Positions 13,916 to 21,680 of a stretch of DNA of 32,737 nucleotides are shown piece after piece. The first letter of the stretch is position 1, and each line of letters begins with the position of its first letter. The position numbers and the translations under genes are program-made. The notes under the pieces were generated by a model, which was not told where the DNA came from, searched no databases, and worked only from the letters and a program-made list of their open reading frames with translations. Location: IMG/VR virus record IMGVR_UViG_3300035199_000200, positions 1 through 32,737 of that record; one strand, given 5' to 3'. This DNA comes from a virus.

Positions 13916-14842
13916 TTAGCTAGGGTTCTGACCGTAAATCCATTTCCAGTCAGTCCAACCGATTCCATATCTCATATAACCTCTGAACTTAGCTGTGAGG
14001 CCATCGAAATCTTCAGCAGTGCTGAACTCAGGCCTGATACGCCACTGCCAGATGAGGTGTTGTTTCATCAGGGCAGAGTCAATCAGGAACCAAGCATTGG
14101 CATCAGTAAGTCTGTCCCAGACCACTGGCTGGAAGCGACCACTGAACATGTTGATGTCATACTGAGCGCTATTTGGCTCATACAGCGCTCGCTCGCTAAC
14201 GAGTTGAGTCGCTGTTCGCTCTAGTTCTGGTGGAACTAGAAGCATGTTGGGATTCACTCCCAGAAGCTGGCCTGCATCATCAGTGAAGTTTCTCATGGCC
14301 TGTCTGGTGGTATCGAGGTTGTCGATAGTCAGGGCCAGAGTCCCTTCATTGGCCTGGGTTGTCCCAGTATCAGCAGGGCTGTATGGATGGGCTGTGCTGA
14401 GGAGGCCCACACCATCTGCACCATTGGTGGATGCGCCCATCCTGTTGGTTCCACTATCAGTGAAGGCATTGATGAACACATTGACAGCATCTTGCTCGAT
14501 AGTGTTATTGAAACTATCAGACATGTTGCTGGCCCTTCTGCGAACTTGACCATACTGGTCATCGTCCACTAATCTGCGCTCCACTTGGATGCCCATCGCA
14601 AATTCATAATTCCTTATGTCAGTGCGATAGCCAGCATCAAAATCGTGGTAAGGAACCGTCCCATCAAATGGGGGAACCAGACCCTGAGCGCCCATGCCTT
14701 GGTATTGTTCCTCAAAGCGAGTCGAGGACTCCACTCCAAAGAGCATCTCCATGATTGGCCTAGGGCGAGACATACCCACATCGAATATGCGCTTCAGCCC
14801 AGGCTTCAGTAAGTCAGCAAAATTGCCACTCGTTAGAGGCAT
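13916..14842 (-). CDS. Major capsid protein (HK97 fold)
   Basis: The 308-residue protein begins MPLTSGNFADLLKPGLKRIFDVG. It contains DFDAGYRTDIRNYEFAMGIQVERRLVDDDQYGQVRRRASNMSDSFNNTIEQDAVNVFINAF (E-loop and spine helix pattern), GLLSTAHPYSP, then LLGVNPNMLLVPPELERTATQLV (P-domain) and a terminal FRGYMRYGIGWTDWKWIYGQNP. These features match the Mu gpT-like/HK97-fold capsid proteins. It follows scaffold and decoration-like genes, as in many siphoviruses. No N-terminal delta domain is evident, agreeing with a separate scaffold gene. Confidence 0.9.
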   Translation of the reverse strand: MPLTSGNFADLLKPGLKRIFDVGMSRPRPIMEMLFGVESSTRFEEQYQGMGAQGLVPPFDGTVPYHDFDAGYRTDIRNYEFAMGIQVERRLVDDDQYGQVRRRASNMSDSFNNTIEQDAVNVFINAFTDSGTNRMGASTNGADGVGLLSTAHPYSPADTGTTQANEGTLALTIDNLDTTRQAMRNFTDDAGQLLGVNPNMLLVPPELERTATQLVSERALYEPNSAQYDINMFSGRFQPVVWDRLTDANAWFLIDSALMKQHLIWQWRIRPEFSTAEDFDGLTAKFRGYMRYGIGWTDWKWIYGQNPS

Positions 14843-14851
14843 CTAGCCCTC

Positions 14852-15319
14852 CTATTGAACCTTGGAAAGATAGTGGGTTGGAGCAGTGAACTGAACTCTA
14901 GTCTCATCTGAGGACTGTCGCTTTCGCTCTACTACTACAAACTCATTGTTGGATGCAGAGGCTAAAGTCTGCGCTCCAGTTGCGCCAGAGATGTCCAGCA
15001 ATGCGCCAGCCAATCTAGCACTGGTGTCATTCGGGTCAGCATAGACAGCATCAGGATTGCAAATCACTTTGACAACTGTAGTGCTGTCTGTGCCAGCTAC
15101 CTTGCCTGGCTCACCATCAGTGGCATCATTGGGGTTTTCAGGCCCAACAAAAACACCAGCAGCAGCGACATCAGTTGTTACCATGAGGTCAACCTCGCCA
15201 GATTCGATATTCAACATATCGCCTCTGGTCAAGGTTTCACTGTCCTTCATCAGGAAAGTAAGAATCAGTGGTCGTCCACCACTGACGTTATAGCGCCATT
15301 CAAAACCATTCGCAGCCAT
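14852..15319 (-). CDS. Capsid-associated (decoration-like) protein
   Basis: The 155-residue protein begins MAANGFEWRYNVSGGRPLILTFLMKDSETLTRGDMLNIESGEVDLMVTTDVAAAGVFVGPENPND. The central stretch VVKVICNPDAVYADPNDTSARLAGALLDISGATGAQTL and the final EFVVVERKRQSSDETRVQF resemble small beta proteins (DUF2190-like) found between scaffold and capsid genes and often used as trimeric decoration proteins. It lies between scaffold (36-nt gap) and capsid (9-nt gap), so co-transcription is likely. Exact family assignment is uncertain. Confidence 0.7.
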   Translation of the reverse strand: MAANGFEWRYNVSGGRPLILTFLMKDSETLTRGDMLNIESGEVDLMVTTDVAAAGVFVGPENPNDATDGEPGKVAGTDSTTVVKVICNPDAVYADPNDTSARLAGALLDISGATGAQTLASASNNEFVVVERKRQSSDETRVQFTAPTHYLSKVQ

Positions 15320-15355
15320 AATTATCTCCTAGACGTTCTATCCGTCATTCAGAAA

Positions 15356-15970
15356 TTAGAGTCCTTGGGAATATTCTTCCTCAGTCATGCCCATCAATCT
15401 CGCTGCTTCTTGTTGGTCTGCTGTCAACCTAAGGGCTGGGGCAGCTTGCCCTCCCTCTGGATTGATGTTAGGTATGCGACCAGCAGCGCCTTTCAGATAC
15501 GGTTTGTCTTCCAGCAGTTGGGTCAGGGCATCCTCGACACCAGTGACACCATCATTGGCATCATATTTCACATTGCGTTTATCCAGTAATAGATAAGCAG
15601 CATCTGGGTCAACTATGCCTAACTGGACAGCCTTCACTTTGACCTCACTGGAAATCAGAGCATTGGTCAATTGAGTGTTGGCCTCTGCTGTCTGCTTCTC
15701 AGCTTCTGTCGCTCTTTGTGTGAGCCTCTCAGCCTCAGTGAGTTGGGCTTGCTCCAGTTCATCTGCCCTCGCAGCCCTTGTCTTGAGGTCGCTGTAATCG
15801 CTGAATTGGCCTCTGACCTCTCTTCTGGCCTGACCAACCATGCGATTGACTTCCTCTTGAGTGAAGCGTTGAGTACCTGTTTCAGCAGGTGGAGTCGCTG
15901 GTTGCGCCTCTACCTCTGTTGCCTGGGGAGTTACCCCTTCTTCTGGTTGAGCCGTATTATCTGTGGTCAT
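15356..15970 (-). CDS. Scaffolding protein (Gp20/DUF4355-like)
   Basis: The 204-residue protein is highly acidic. It starts with a Thr/Pro/Glu-rich disordered tail (MTTDNTAQPEEGVTPQATEVE), then TQEEVNRMVGQARREVRGQFSDYSDLK and a long coiled coil (about 65-110: ADELEQAQLTEAERLTQRATEAEKQTAEANTQL). The C-terminal part reads ALISSEVKVKAVQLGIVDPDAAYLLLDKRNVKYD ... DKPYLKG, a common phage scaffold pattern. It would be bound inside the procapsid and removed. It is the first gene behind the promoter at 16014-16042, with AGGGGGAAGG just before ATG. Confidence 0.85.
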   Translation of the reverse strand: MTTDNTAQPEEGVTPQATEVEAQPATPPAETGTQRFTQEEVNRMVGQARREVRGQFSDYSDLKTRAARADELEQAQLTEAERLTQRATEAEKQTAEANTQLTNALISSEVKVKAVQLGIVDPDAAYLLLDKRNVKYDANDGVTGVEDALTQLLEDKPYLKGAAGRIPNINPEGGQAAPALRLTADQQEAARLMGMTEEEYSQGL

Positions 15971-16013
15971 CCTTCCCCCTATTTATACCCACTGGGTAAG
16001 TGGTAGTTTCTGG

Positions 16014-16042
16014 ATTATATGAAGATTTGAGTTTAAACTCAA
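16014..16042 (-). promoter_or_regulatory. Promoter of the capsid operon overlapping an operator
   Basis: On the minus strand TTGAGT (16042-16037) lies 17 nt from a perfect TATAAT (16019-16014). The -35 is part of the 16-bp palindrome. The predicted start is near 16007, leading into the scaffold, decoration and capsid genes. A bound repressor would cover the -35 element. Confidence 0.75.
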
Positions 16043-16069
16043 TAACCTTAATGACATGTCATATGTCAT
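16027..16069. promoter_or_regulatory. Operator-like palindrome copy 3 (perfect) plus TGACATGTCA element
   Basis: The perfect TTGAGTTTAAACTCAA (16027-16042) is followed after 9 bp by TGACATGTCATATGTCAT (16052-16069), containing the palindrome TGACATGTCA and a further TGTCA half-site. A similar pairing occurs at the small terminase gene. The TGACAT element overlaps the stop codon of the 41-residue gene. Confidence 0.7.
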
Positions 16070-16191
16070 TTGCCACGTTTGCTCATAGCGCCTCTATTCC
16101 CTCTCAAGCGCTTGTCCCTAGGTGGGCCAGTCTTTACCCTGCCCTTGGGTTTGTAGCCAACTCCCTTGTTGACTGCTTTCTTGTCTGGCAT
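16066..16191 (-). CDS. Very small basic protein (41 residues)
   Basis: It begins MPDKKAVNKGVGYKPKGRVK and ends RGAMSKRGK; about one third of residues are Lys or Arg. It has a near-perfect ribosome site (AAGGAGG, 5 nt before ATG), and its ATG directly follows the TAG of the zinc-ribbon gene. The stop TGA lies in the TGACATGTCATATGTCAT operator-like element. Small basic proteins in packaging modules can bind DNA or RNA. No family is recognised. The strong ribosome site is the main evidence that it is real. Confidence 0.68.
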   Translation of the reverse strand: MPDKKAVNKGVGYKPKGRVKTGPPRDKRLRGNRGAMSKRGK

Positions 16192-16395
16192 CTATACCTC
16201 CTTCACCCCACATCTTCCACAGTACATCCTGTCATTCCATCTGGTGAATGGAGCATCCATAGGAACCACTTCCTTGCAACTGTAACAAGTATTAAAGACC
16301 TCAAGCAGGGTTTTAGGCCTGATAGGTCTACCTGTGCCTCTAGTGCGCCTTAGGCGCTTCTTGAGAGGCTGCAATGGGTTCCATGTCTTCATCAT
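16192..16395 (-). CDS. Small zinc-ribbon protein (third of three)
   Basis: The 67-residue protein has a basic N-terminus (MMKTWNPLQPLKKRLRRTRGTGRP) and a zinc ribbon CYSCKEVVPMDAPFTRWNDRMYCGRCG (about 37-63, two CxxC pairs). GAGGG lies a few bases before the ATG pair, so the second Met may be used. It overlaps the preceding zinc-ribbon gene by 56 nt in another frame. It follows two other short CxxC proteins, suggesting related functions or duplication. DNA or RNA binding is plausible. I know no specific homologue. Confidence 0.65.
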   Translation of the reverse strand: MMKTWNPLQPLKKRLRRTRGTGRPIRPKTLLEVFNTCYSCKEVVPMDAPFTRWNDRMYCGRCGVKEV

Positions 16396-16531
16396 GCCCT
16401 CTATGGTTCTGCTCTAGTCCACAGTTCGTGCAAAGCCTCATCACTATCCCAGCTTGTACATAGGCTTTGCGCTCATAAGGCCAGAGAGGAGCCAACACTA
16501 AGGTATCCTCTCCACAACGATAGCAGGTCAT
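16340..16531 (-). CDS. Small zinc-ribbon protein (second of three)
   Basis: The 63-residue protein begins MTCYRCGEDTLVLAPLWPYERKAYVQ and has a second CxxC pair in LCTNCGLEQNHRG, forming a single zinc ribbon. The start overlaps the previous stop by 4 nt (ATGA), so translation is coupled. The tail is acidic. No named family is recognised. Small zinc ribbons of this kind are common hitchhikers in phage structural operons, and their roles are unknown. Confidence 0.68.
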   Translation of the reverse strand: MTCYRCGEDTLVLAPLWPYERKAYVQAGIVMRLCTNCGLEQNHRGHDEDMEPIAASQEAPKAH

Positions 16532-16785
16532 TTGTTCCTTCTGCGTTTAGGAGGCTCTACTGCTTTGTCATCCTGATAGGCAGCATCTTCCTCAACAACT
16601 TCTGCCACAACTTCCTCAACAACTGGCGCTGGGGCTGCATCGACAAACTCAACACCACACCCTTCACAGATAGGCCCAGTGGTTTCTACCTGTCTGCTCC
16701 TGTCGCAGAAAGGACACCATGCAACACCCCTGCGCTCCTTTACAACTGGCCTGGATTCCCCTGTAGATGCTTGGATAGCTTCCAT
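16528..16785 (-). CDS. Small zinc-ribbon protein (first of three)
   Basis: The 85-residue protein contains CPFCDRSRQVETTGPICEGCGVEF (about 24-47), a two-CxxC zinc ribbon, followed by a Val/Glu-rich stretch (APVVEEVVAEVVEEDAAYQDD) and a basic tail PPKRRRNK. A GAGGAG ribosome site precedes the ATG at 16785. The mixed acidic and basic C-terminus is probably disordered. It forms an operon with its neighbours, with a gap of 4 nt to the gene upstream and 4-nt overlap with the gene downstream. Confidence 0.7.
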   Translation of the reverse strand: MEAIQASTGESRPVVKERRGVAWCPFCDRSRQVETTGPICEGCGVEFVDAAPAPVVEEVVAEVVEEDAAYQDDKAVEPPKRRRNK

Positions 16786-16789
16786 GTCT

Positions 16790-16945
16790 CTACTCCTCTT
16801 CCTCAGCTATTCTTCTTTCAGCCTCTTCCCTAGCAACCCTCGCCCTAGCCTGAGCAAATGTCTCTCTCATCCCTTCTTCAAGTTCAGGAGATGGGTCTAT
16901 AAACTCTTCTCCTGATATATCTATCGGCCCTTGTGGTTGTGTCAT
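16790..16945 (-). CDS. Small acidic protein (51 residues)
   Basis: It begins MTQPQGPIDISGEEFIDPSP and continues to a Glu/Arg-rich helix (RARVAREEAERRIAEEEE). Its ATG overlaps the TAA stop of the MuF gene (TAATG) and is preceded by AGGGAGG, a good ribosome site. A short helical, highly charged protein of this type could be a coiled-coil partner or small scaffold-like chaperone for the neighbouring minor head proteins. This is a guess from charge and location. Confidence 0.7.
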   Translation of the reverse strand: MTQPQGPIDISGEEFIDPSPELEEGMRETFAQARARVAREEAERRIAEEEE

Positions 16946-18783
16946 TATCTAGCCTCCCTTACAAAGTTATTGATTTGTCTAATGTGAACATGCAAAATTT
17001 CGCCCTTACCTGCTACCACATCACTGGTAGGAATTAACTCAGTCCTTAGGACTTGAAACCGTCCATGAAAGATGCGCTCGCTTTCACCGATATAGCTACT
17101 GACAGGAGAGACATTCAATCCTTTCGCCCCTTTTTCAAGATGAAGAACAACTGAGGTGTTGCCTGGCTGCATCACCCCTCTTCCAGCAAAACTTTCTGCT
17201 ATATCTGACACCGTGGAGAAACTCGAAATCTGTGAATCGAACTTTGTACCTGCTTTATATACATCTGCAACTTGGTCAGGGCTTTTACCTTTAAAGATAA
17301 ACCCTCTATGAGTAGGCACATTCACAGGAGGGGCAACAGAGACAGCTTCCGCTATTCTAGCCCCTTGTATTTCCCCTGTGGAATAAAGTGGAACATCTCC
17401 AGAATATTCTTTGACACCCTTTAACCATTTACTTGAGCCTCTTCTGTGTGCCTCATTTCCTCCATCGGCCCAGCCTATAATCGCTTCCCCCAATTCTTGT
17501 CCTTCTGGAGTGGCATTAAGAATTTGAACATTACTGACTCTTGATAAATCATCTGGAGCATCTTCCCATTTAGCAAGGTCATCTGCTGGCCCTTTAAAGC
17601 GAGAAGATACATTGGTCACTTCCCTGCGCTTGGGAATCACCTCTGCTTCTGTACTTGGCAGCTTAGGCTTGGCCTTCTTTACTGCCACCTTGATTGGAGC
17701 CTCTTTAGCTTTCTCGACAGCAAGCCATTTAAGCAAACTAGCCCCTGAGTCAGTGACCATCTCTTTGACTGGTGCAACCACAGCAGTATTGCCCCAGATA
17801 GGATGCTTAGTCTTTTTCACAAAATCGAAATAATCTATCTCTCCAGCTTGGAATGCCTTGAACTTACTGGCTCCCATCATCTTCTGCTGCACAGCAGGGG
17901 ATTGACCATTGAACCATCCCAATGCCCCTTCAGGCTTGGGTGGTTCAGGTATGCTCATCCCTAAATCGCCGTAAGTCAGTGTCTCTGGAACTATGGCACA
18001 GCGACAATTGACATGGGCATCCAAGGCTTGGTCATTCCCATAGAGATTGCCATCCAGAACAATACATGCCATGCACACCCTGTCATCCTTAGCTGCCATC
18101 CTGCGATAGCCCTTGATAAGGTCTGGATTCGCTGCATACTGCAACCTGCTTGCTTCCCTGAAAGCCCTGTTGGTTTCTGTGCGAGATATAGCAAGCGCCC
18201 TTGTCAGGCCCATGCCACTCTTGATGGATACAAGGTCTGCTGTCTTTCTTGGGCTGTAGCCTAAAGCTATCCCTTCTCCAATCCCCTCCCTAACAGCAGT
18301 TGCTGTCTGTGGCCCAAGGGGTGCAAGGAGATTTCCCAAGGGAGCGCCATCGCCAGAGATGCCAACAAAGTTAGCGAAAGCCTCTCTGGGCAACCTTGAC
18401 CATGAGATGCCCTGCCTTGCCAGCATGTTGGGTGTGATGCCAGGAGGAAGCCCTGCAACCATAGTCGCCTGAGTCGCTTGCTGAGAGAGAGCGACTGCTG
18501 CTGCCTGTCCTTGGGTTATCTGTGTGCTGGCAATCTGAGCGAACTGTTTCATCTCGCCTGTGATTTGCCCTCTCAAGTCCTTCATCATGCCAAGGCGCAT
18601 TACCTGCCAGGGCTTGAGTTTCTTGGCTTGGGCTACCTTTGTCACAGCCTGCACCTGCTTCCTGATTGCAGTGTTCACAGGTTTATAGGCATTGATAACA
18701 GCCTTCATCTCGCTGGCTTCTAGAGCATCAAGGCGCTTCCTGAAATCCTCTACAGCTTTCTGTGCATCAACTGGCCCAGCCAC
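16945..18783 (-). CDS. MuF-type minor head protein with C-terminal ADP-ribosyltransferase-like domain
   Basis: The 612-residue protein starts with GTG, overlapping the portal stop, with AGAGG upstream. Residues 150-265 form the phage MuF minor head domain: SPRKTADLVSIKSGMGLTRA, LAISRTETNRAFREASRLQY and the metal-binding-like KDDRVCMACIVLDGNLYGND...HVNCRC. Residues about 435-612 look like an R-S-E class mono-ADP-ribosyltransferase: R493 in THRGFIF, the SFSTVS motif (521-526), and E567-S568-E569 followed by RIFHGRFQV. The middle (about 340-400) is a Lys-rich linker. Fusions of MuF to polymorphic toxins are known in temperate phages; the effector would be ejected with DNA. Target and activity are inferred. 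The C-terminal part looks more AT-rich than the MuF part by eye, hinting at domain acquisition. Confidence 0.85.
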   Translation of the reverse strand: MAGPVDAQKAVEDFRKRLDALEASEMKAVINAYKPVNTAIRKQVQAVTKVAQAKKLKPWQVMRLGMMKDLRGQITGEMKQFAQIASTQITQGQAAAVALSQQATQATMVAGLPPGITPNMLARQGISWSRLPREAFANFVGISGDGAPLGNLLAPLGPQTATAVREGIGEGIALGYSPRKTADLVSIKSGMGLTRALAISRTETNRAFREASRLQYAANPDLIKGYRRMAAKDDRVCMACIVLDGNLYGNDQALDAHVNCRCAIVPETLTYGDLGMSIPEPPKPEGALGWFNGQSPAVQQKMMGASKFKAFQAGEIDYFDFVKKTKHPIWGNTAVVAPVKEMVTDSGASLLKWLAVEKAKEAPIKVAVKKAKPKLPSTEAEVIPKRREVTNVSSRFKGPADDLAKWEDAPDDLSRVSNVQILNATPEGQELGEAIIGWADGGNEAHRRGSSKWLKGVKEYSGDVPLYSTGEIQGARIAEAVSVAPPVNVPTHRGFIFKGKSPDQVADVYKAGTKFDSQISSFSTVSDIAESFAGRGVMQPGNTSVVLHLEKGAKGLNVSPVSSYIGESERIFHGRFQVLRTELIPTSDVVAGKGEILHVHIRQINNFVREAR

Positions 18784-20213
18784 TAGACCTCTTCAACCTC
18801 CTCGACCTCACCAGCAGCACCACCAAATCCATTCCCTGCATTGAAGGTTCTGAGTATCTCAGCGCCTATGTTGGTATCTGCTGACCTCTCCTGTAACTGG
18901 TCATCATCCATCTGGTCTATCTCTTCCTGGCTATAGCCCATCTCTCGCCACAATTGGTGCTTACTTATCCCTAGTTCTGCCTTGGACTTCAGGACTTCCA
19001 TGTGGGCCTGCTCATTTCGAGTCTCAGGGTCATCCCACTCCATCTCAAGTGTCACATCAGCAAGGTTAGCAACCCTTGGCCCAAAGGCTTCCTGTACCCT
19101 GAGGGCAACCATAAGGCAATCTTCCCAGGAGTTGCCAAAGTTGACCTGTCTCTGTTTGGCCTTCTGGACAAGGCCACTCTCAGCAGTCTTTAAGGATTCC
19201 CCTGATGGCGCACCTCCCATGATTTGGAACAGGTGCTGTGGAGTCCTGCTTATCCCAGCGATATGCTGAACAAATGATTCAATGGTGCGCAAAGCCCCAT
19301 CGACATTAGCCCCTTCCCATTGTCCAACCTGTCCACCAGAATCCAACTCTGTATGGAACTCTGTGACAGAGCCAGGCATGATGTCGAGCCTGCTGCTGTT
19401 ATGGTCGATGTCTACTGTGTACCTTTGAGGGAATGCCAAGGTGTCCAGTATCATCACAAGGTCAATCAGGGTCTTATTCAGCAAGTCCTGCATAGGGATG
19501 ATGTTATCTATCTCTGAAAGGCCAAAGTCCTCACCCAATGGCTTGTTCTTAAAGTGGATGATTGGAACTCCTATGGGTTCTCCATTCCCCATGACCCAAG
19601 GAGTGGGCCACACATCATCATCCATGTCCATATAGGGCGACCAAACACCACCTCTCGCCACATACTTCTCAACCCTGTCTGGATAGTAGATGTTCAACCT
19701 TGTCTCTGGCTCATCCCCCAGGTTAGGGTATTGCAGCCACTTCTTACTGGCCCAGTCTATCTGTCTGGTTGTCTCGCTGTAGTGAGGCACTATCATCTCA
19801 GCCATCTGGTGAGTCCATCTGGGGCGCTCATTCGCAGCATCCCAGTCACAGAGCAGATAACTATCCCCAACCATCACAGTGTCTGTGTGAATGACAACCT
19901 GGGTATAGTCTGACCTGTTCTTTTGCCATAAGTCCCAGGCCCATTCAGAAACAAGGTCATTGTTGCTGCCTATACCAATGATTCTGAGTCTTTCAGCCAA
20001 GGACTCAACAACCACATTGCAATAGTTATCCCTGAAGGTAAGCCTGGGAGGTAGGAACTTCTTGAGCCTATCTGTGAGCGCTGTGTCATGTTCGCCATAG
20101 TAGTAGCGCCTGGATAGTTCATACCCATCGCGCCTTTCATCAATCTGGTGCTGTATCCATCTCATCAGCGATTCGCTGACAGGGTTAACATTTGAGTTTA
20201 AACTCAATACCAT
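18783..20213 (-). CDS. Portal protein (SPP1 Gp6-like family)
   Basis: The 476-residue protein begins MVLSLNSNVNPVSESLMRWIQ and contains YELSRRYYYGEHDTALTDRLK, FRDNYCNVVVESLAERLRIIGI and PIIHFKNKPLGEDFGLSEIDNIIPMQDLLNKTLID. A later segment reads GISRTPQHLFQIMGGAPSGESLKTAESGLVQKAKQRQVNFGNSWEDCLM. These are the wing, stem and tunnel-loop features of the phage_prot_Gp6/SPP1-like portal family that forms the dodecameric DNA channel. It follows the large terminase and precedes MuF, the classical order. The tail ends GEVEEVEEV. The perfect palindrome copy 4 lies in codons 3-8 at the start. Confidence 0.92.
   Translation of the reverse strand: MVLSLNSNVNPVSESLMRWIQHQIDERRDGYELSRRYYYGEHDTALTDRLKKFLPPRLTFRDNYCNVVVESLAERLRIIGIGSNNDLVSEWAWDLWQKNRSDYTQVVIHTDTVMVGDSYLLCDWDAANERPRWTHQMAEMIVPHYSETTRQIDWASKKWLQYPNLGDEPETRLNIYYPDRVEKYVARGGVWSPYMDMDDDVWPTPWVMGNGEPIGVPIIHFKNKPLGEDFGLSEIDNIIPMQDLLNKTLIDLVMILDTLAFPQRYTVDIDHNSSRLDIMPGSVTEFHTELDSGGQVGQWEGANVDGALRTIESFVQHIAGISRTPQHLFQIMGGAPSGESLKTAESGLVQKAKQRQVNFGNSWEDCLMVALRVQEAFGPRVANLADVTLEMEWDDPETRNEQAHMEVLKSKAELGISKHQLWREMGYSQEEIDQMDDDQLQERSADTNIGAEILRTFNAGNGFGGAAGEVEEVEEV
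20192..20207. promoter_or_regulatory. Operator-like palindrome copy 4 (perfect), inside the portal start
   Basis: TTGAGTTTAAACTCAA encodes codons 3-8 of the portal (L-S-L-N-S-N). There is no visible -10 box in either direction, so it is more likely a roadblock or stoperator site than a classical promoter operator. Confidence 0.7.
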
Positions 20214-20219
20214 CTTTAC

Positions 20220-21680
20220 CTACCTATCCCAGTATTTAGGGTCATCAGGGTCAAGCCCCAATGGATTGTATCCATTGCGCCTGCCCACACCAATCAAGTC
20301 ATGCACCTCTGGCCCTGACAGGCTGGCTAGGTCTTGCCTCATCGCCTGCCTCAGGACTCCAACAAAAGCATCAACTTGGTCATCATGCGCCCCATTAGGA
20401 AACATCCCCAACTCATCGAGGAATGGCCCCAGCCACTGAGCATTGGATGGTATCGAAACCCTCCCTGCTTCCAGCATCCCTGTCACAGCATTGGCCCTTG
20501 ATACCTTGTCCTTATCCACTCGCACTGGTAGCACAGGAAGATTAGTCTCTTGCCTTAGAGACTGGACAAGGGATTGTCCACTCGCTGCATCTTCTACGAA
20601 TACCCTGTTGGGTTCATAGCGCCTGTATAAAGCCTGAGCAACTCTGGTGAGGTTGGGATAGTCCACCTTATCTCTCCACACATCGAGGACATAGAAAGTG
20701 TCCCTGTCCACACCCATAGTCACACAGGCAGAATAGTCATTGCTCTCGCCTGTCTTGTATGCAGTATCCCAGAACTGATAGACCTGCCCAATGGTCTTGG
20801 GCCACTCCTTGTGGAACCTCCACCATTGGAACTTGAATAGTCCTCCCTCAGCTAGAGCAGGGCGCTGCTGATAAAGCCCTGCCCAGTCCTCAAGGCCTAC
20901 TGCTTGCCTGATGCGCTGCAAGGAATCCACATCATATCTGTCAGGCCATAGCGCAGTGCCTACATCACGGTATAAGTCCTCATCCTCTGCGATAGCAGGA
21001 AGCCTGATATGTTCCCAGGTTTCAGCGAACTCTGTATCTTCCTCGCTCAGTAGCTGCCCAATCAAATCCTCTTCATGCCATCTGGTCATCACTATGATGA
21101 TTGAACCACCTGGCTCCAATCTAGTCCTAGCAGTGCTGCGCCACCAGTCCCAGAGATGGGTTCTCGATACCTGGGATTGGGCCTCTGCCCTGTTCTTGAT
21201 TGGGTCATCTATTATCAGGAGGTCAGCACCTCGCCCAGTGATAGGGCCACCAACACCAGCAGTGGTCATCCCTCCACCTTGGATGAGTTCCCACCTTGCA
21301 GCAGCGCCAAGGTCATCAGCCAACTCCATCTCAATCTCTGAATTGACGATGGTGTTCCTGACCTTTCTGCCCCAGGAAGCAGCAAAGTCTGCTGCATAAC
21401 TAGCAAGGATGATTCTCTTCCTTGGGAAGTTAGCCAGATACCAGATAGGAGTCCAATGGGAAAGGAGTTCACTCTTTCCATGTCTTGGAGGCATAGAGAC
21501 GATAAGGCGCACTGGCTTAGTAGCCAACATGGAAACCCTACTGGATATAAGGTTTAAGTGATGCTCCCTGCGCCATGTGCTATTAGACCACCTAACTGCT
21601 GTCGCTGCTGGTGTCGCCCTCCAAGCGTTGGGCAAGATGGTCGAGAGCGATTCTTGATTGAGGGTCTTTGATGAGGTCAT
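20220..21680 (-). CDS. terL: Terminase large subunit (ATPase/nuclease)
   Basis: This 486-residue packaging motor has Walker A PPRHGKS (64-70), Walker B LLIIDD (154-159) and a coupling motif VMTRWHEEDL (198-206). The RNase H-like nuclease has D305 (FWDTAYK), E363/D364 (FVEDAASG) and D433/D434/D437 (HDDQVDAF). The ATPase translocates DNA into the prohead and the nuclease makes the packaging cut. Length and domain order are normal. The start at 21680 overlaps the small subunit gene by 89 nt in another frame. No in-frame ATG, GTG or TTG lies closer to the small subunit stop, so this is probably the true start, though its ribosome site is weak (GGGA). Confidence 0.95.
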   Translation of the reverse strand: MTSSKTLNQESLSTILPNAWRATPAATAVRWSNSTWRREHHLNLISSRVSMLATKPVRLIVSMPPRHGKSELLSHWTPIWYLANFPRKRIILASYAADFAASWGRKVRNTIVNSEIEMELADDLGAAARWELIQGGGMTTAGVGGPITGRGADLLIIDDPIKNRAEAQSQVSRTHLWDWWRSTARTRLEPGGSIIIVMTRWHEEDLIGQLLSEEDTEFAETWEHIRLPAIAEDEDLYRDVGTALWPDRYDVDSLQRIRQAVGLEDWAGLYQQRPALAEGGLFKFQWWRFHKEWPKTIGQVYQFWDTAYKTGESNDYSACVTMGVDRDTFYVLDVWRDKVDYPNLTRVAQALYRRYEPNRVFVEDAASGQSLVQSLRQETNLPVLPVRVDKDKVSRANAVTGMLEAGRVSIPSNAQWLGPFLDELGMFPNGAHDDQVDAFVGVLRQAMRQDLASLSGPEVHDLIGVGRRNGYNPLGLDPDDPKYWDR

